Source: JABRWC01 sp039961675 (lineage in GTDB: Bacteria > Planctomycetota > Phycisphaerae > UBA1845 > Fen-1342). From it: 7,934 nt of DNA. The notes beneath the pieces were generated by a model. That model worked only from the letters and a program-made list of their open reading frames with translations, searched no databases and was not told the origin of the DNA. Location of the stretch: assembly GCA_039961675.1 (NCBI GenBank), contig JABRWC010000029.1, positions 1-7,934 of the forward strand. Direction: 5' to 3'. The position numbers and the translations under genes are program-made. Below, in pieces: positions 6,343 through 7,934 of this stretch. Each line of letters opens with the position of its first letter. Positions within the stretch are counted from its first letter, which is position 1.

Positions 6343-6869
6343 ATGGCGCGATTCGGCGAGATGATCGCTTCCGCCGCCGCCCTGAATGCGATGTACGCCG
6401 AGCGGTTGCTGACGGGCGTGAGGCCGGAGCAGTTCGCGCGGCTGGCGCAGCCGGGGGGCGTGACGGTCCGATCGAATCACACCCGGCGTTCGTGTTCGGG
6501 CACCTGTCGCTCTATCCGGCACGGGTGCTGGAGCACCTGGGGCAACCGACCGGCGTGACGCGCGTGCCGGAGGGTTGGGAGGCGCGCTTCAAGAGTGGCG
6601 CGGAGTGCCTGGATGATCCAGACGGCAAGGAATACCCCGACATGCCGACGCTGACAGGGTTCTACTTCGCCGCATACAAGGCCGCGGCGGAGGCGATCCG
6701 CGGCGCGAGCGACGAGGCGCTCGCCGCGCCGAACCCCGCCGCCGGGCGCATGAAGGAACTGTTCCCGCAGCTCGGCGCAATGCTGATGTTCTACCTTTGC
6801 GGGCACCCGCAGGTGCACCTGGGACAGCTCAGTGCGTGGCGGCGAATGATGGGCCTGGCCCCCGTGTGA
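6343..6869 (+). pseudogene. DinB-like family protein, split by a -1 frameshift
   Basis: Reading from ATG 6343 gives 37 codons (MARFGEM...RLAQP). A -1 shift at the G run 6453-6458 then continues into the frame that ends at TGA 6867-6869, giving 175 residues, the usual length for DinB/YfiT-like four-helix metal-binding proteins. The restored protein has SHPAFVFGHL (46-55, with His54) and GHPQVHLGQLSAWRRMMG (154-171, with His155 and His159), matching the His ligand pattern of the family. Members include thiol S-transferases and many of unknown role. Without the shift, translation would end at 6558 after 71 residues and lose both C-terminal His. The cause may be a lost G, a sequencing or assembly error at the homopolymer, or recoding. 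The stop lies 3 nt before the selD ATG, so the pair was probably one operon. Identification as DinB-like is good; whether it is functional is open. Confidence 0.75.
6453..6459 (+). other. G run at the frameshift point (GGGGGGC)
   Basis: In the upstream reading frame the bases divide as CCG GGG GGC, so G GGG GGC has the X XXY YYZ form that permits -1 slippage. The conserved downstream frame is exactly -1 from here. Six consecutive G are also a common site of base-count error and of real indels; one added G would restore the frame. Confidence 0.6.
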
Positions 6870-6872
6870 ACG

Positions 6873-7925
6873 ATGTCCGAAGGACGCAAGAAGCGACTGA
6901 CCGACTACGCCAACTGTGCGGGCTGAGCGGGCAAGCTGCCGCAGGACGGCATGGCGCAGGTTCTGCGCCAGCTCAAGCGCCCGACGCACCCCGACCTGCT
7001 GGTGGGACCGGAGACGATGGACGACGCCGGCGTCTTTCGTCTCAGCGATGAGCTTGCGCTCGTGCAGACGACCGATTTCTTCCCGCCGCTCGTCGACGAT
7101 CCGTTTGCTTTCGGCCGCATCGCCGCCGCCAACGCGCTCAGCGACGTGTACGCGATGGGCGGCGAGCCGCTGACCGCGATGAACCTCGTCGCGTGGCCGG
7201 ACCAGGAGCTTCCGTACGAGCTGCTGGCGGAAATCCTCCGCGGCGGCAGCGACGCGGTCGAGGAGGCCGGGGCGGTCATCGTCGGCGGCCACAGCATCCG
7301 CGACACGGAGATCAAGTACGGCCTGGCGGTCACCGGCCGCGTGCATCCCGAGCGCATTCTGACCAACGCGCAGGCGCGTCCCGGCGACCTGCTGGTGTTG
7401 ACCAAACCGCTCGGGAGCGGAGTCTTGACAACGGCGGCCAAGCGCGGACTGCTGCCGGAAGCCGAGCTGGCCGAGGCGATCCGCGTGATGAGCGCGCTGA
7501 ACCGGACGGGCCGCGACGCCGCGCTCAGCGCCGGCGTGCGCGCCGCGACGGACATCACCGGCTTCGGCCTGGTGGGCCACGCACACGAGATGGCCGAAGC
7601 CAGCGGCGTCACGATCACGATCGCGGCCGGGACCGTGCCCCTGATGGCGCGCACGCTGGAGTTCGCGCGGCAGGGCGCGCTGACCCGCGCGCACAGGACC
7701 ACGCAGAGCTACCTGGGCAACCGGCTCGAAGTGGATCCCGCGGTGGAACCGGCGCTGGCGGGCGTACTGATGGACGCTCAGACTTCCGGCGGGCTGCTGC
7801 TCAGCGTGCCGCCGGGAAAGTGCGACGGACTTGTTGACGAGCTTGCACGGCTCGACGCGCTCGCCAAGCACGTGATCGGCCGGGTTGAACCGCAGAGCGC
7901 CGCTCGAATCCGCGTTATCCCGTGA
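6873..7925 (+). CDS. selD: Selenide, water dikinase, selenocysteine-containing (UGA read through at 6924)
   Basis: SelD makes selenophosphate from selenide and ATP, the selenium donor for selenocysteyl-tRNA and 2-selenouridine in tRNA. The frame from ATG 6873 reads RLTDYANCAG, then TGA (codon 18), then AGKLPQDGMAQVL, and stays open to TGA 7923-7925: 350 residues if UGA is decoded as selenocysteine. Position 18 aligns with the essential Cys17 of E. coli SelD and Lys21 with Lys20. The rest is canonical: Asp50-Asp51 in TMDDAG, Asp68 in TTDFF, Asp91 in NALSD, GGHS (138-141), ATDITGFGLVGH with Asp227, and TSGGLL near the end. Numbering matches the E. coli enzyme as I recall it. The start follows the DinB-like stop by 3 nt with no clear Shine-Dalgarno, suggesting translational coupling. 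A start at ATG 6951 would delete the catalytic residue and Lys21. A SECIS-like hairpin follows the UGA. SelA, SelB and SelC are expected elsewhere in the genome. Confidence 0.93.
6924..6926 (+). other. In-frame UGA, predicted selenocysteine codon of selD
   Basis: The codon stands three residues after Cys15 and three before Lys21, in the context CAG-U-AGK, where SelD proteins carry Cys or Sec. Conserved SelD sequence lies on both sides in the same frame, and the only stop between 6873 and 7922 in that frame is this one. A single-base change from TGC or TGT would also explain it, but the SECIS-like hairpin downstream favours recoding. Confidence 0.85.
6952..6970 (+). promoter_or_regulatory. Candidate bacterial SECIS element
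   Basis: TGGCGCAG (6952-6959) and CTGCGCCA (6963-6970) form a perfect 8-bp stem with the loop GTT (6960-6962). The loop starts 33 nt after the UGA, inside the roughly 16-37 nt range described for bacterial SECIS elements, and has the G and U expected for SelB contact. The apical GCAG-GTT-CTGC closely resembles the GCA-GGUC-UGC tip of the E. coli fdhF SECIS. A second stem, TGCCG/CGGCA around CAGGA (6937-6951), abuts it and could stack below. Confidence 0.7.
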
Positions 7926-7934
7926 GATTGTCGG

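Noticed and set aside
6951..6953. ATG 6951 as the selD start
   Set aside because: It removes the catalytic Cys/Sec position and the essential Lys, while conserved SelD sequence continues upstream in the same frame.
6477..7871. 464-codon open frame on the - strand opposite selD and the DinB-like gene
   Set aside because: Its translation is Arg/Ala/Gln-rich with no motif, and it lies antisense to a complete canonical SelD; it is a GC-bias shadow.
1..7934. tRNA/rRNA genes, CRISPR array, insertion sequence or defence system
   Set aside because: I found no cloverleaf-like sequence, spaced direct repeats, transposase motifs or terminal repeats anywhere in the window.

Overview
This is a GC-rich bacterial window (about two-thirds G+C by eye, strong G/C third-position bias, so most long reading frames opposite the real genes are shadows). 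The gene content fits a planctomycete-like bacterium, perhaps of the Phycisphaerae type: a Tat-exported DUF1501 protein translationally coupled to a secreted glucose/sorbosone-dehydrogenase-like protein with a Cys-containing C-terminal tail, together with housekeeping RNA-modification genes. The taxonomic placement is an inference from gene content and style, not a marker-gene result.

Layout. (1) Positions 1-2768, + strand, envelope/secretion cluster: the last 42 codons of an unidentified gene, a short GC-rich hairpin, a DUF1501 protein with a twin-arginine signal, and a PQQ-dehydrogenase-like beta-propeller protein whose GTG start overlaps the previous stop (GTGA). (2) Positions 2769-3034: a gene-poor gap with one suspicious 33-codon remnant on the - strand. 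(3) 3035-4063, - strand: queG, epoxyqueuosine reductase, the last step of tRNA queuosine synthesis, carrying a small in-frame insertion encoded by a palindromic DNA element. (4) 4144-5395, + strand: a 135-residue protein of unknown function and an exported serine alpha/beta-hydrolase. (5) 5313-6188, - strand: rsmA/ksgA, 16S rRNA dimethyladenosine transferase, overlapping the hydrolase tail-to-tail by 83 bp. (6) 6343-7925, + strand: a DinB-like protein interrupted by a -1 frameshift at a run of six G, followed after 3 nt by selD.

The most notable point is selD. Its true start is ATG 6873, and the reading frame passes through an in-frame TGA at 6924-6926 exactly where SelD has its catalytic Cys/Sec. 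Using numbering from the ATG, the conserved SelD aspartates fall at the same positions as I recall for the E. coli enzyme. A perfect 8-bp stem with a GUU loop sits 25 nt after the TGA and looks like a bacterial SECIS element. The gene therefore probably encodes a selenoprotein that also makes the selenium donor for its own synthesis, and a finder that stops at TGA would truncate it to a 324-residue protein starting at 6951. The same small transcript thus holds two places where simple ORF calling fails: the frameshift in the DinB-like gene and the UGA in selD.

I see no mobile element, CRISPR array, tRNA or rRNA gene, and no defence system in this window.
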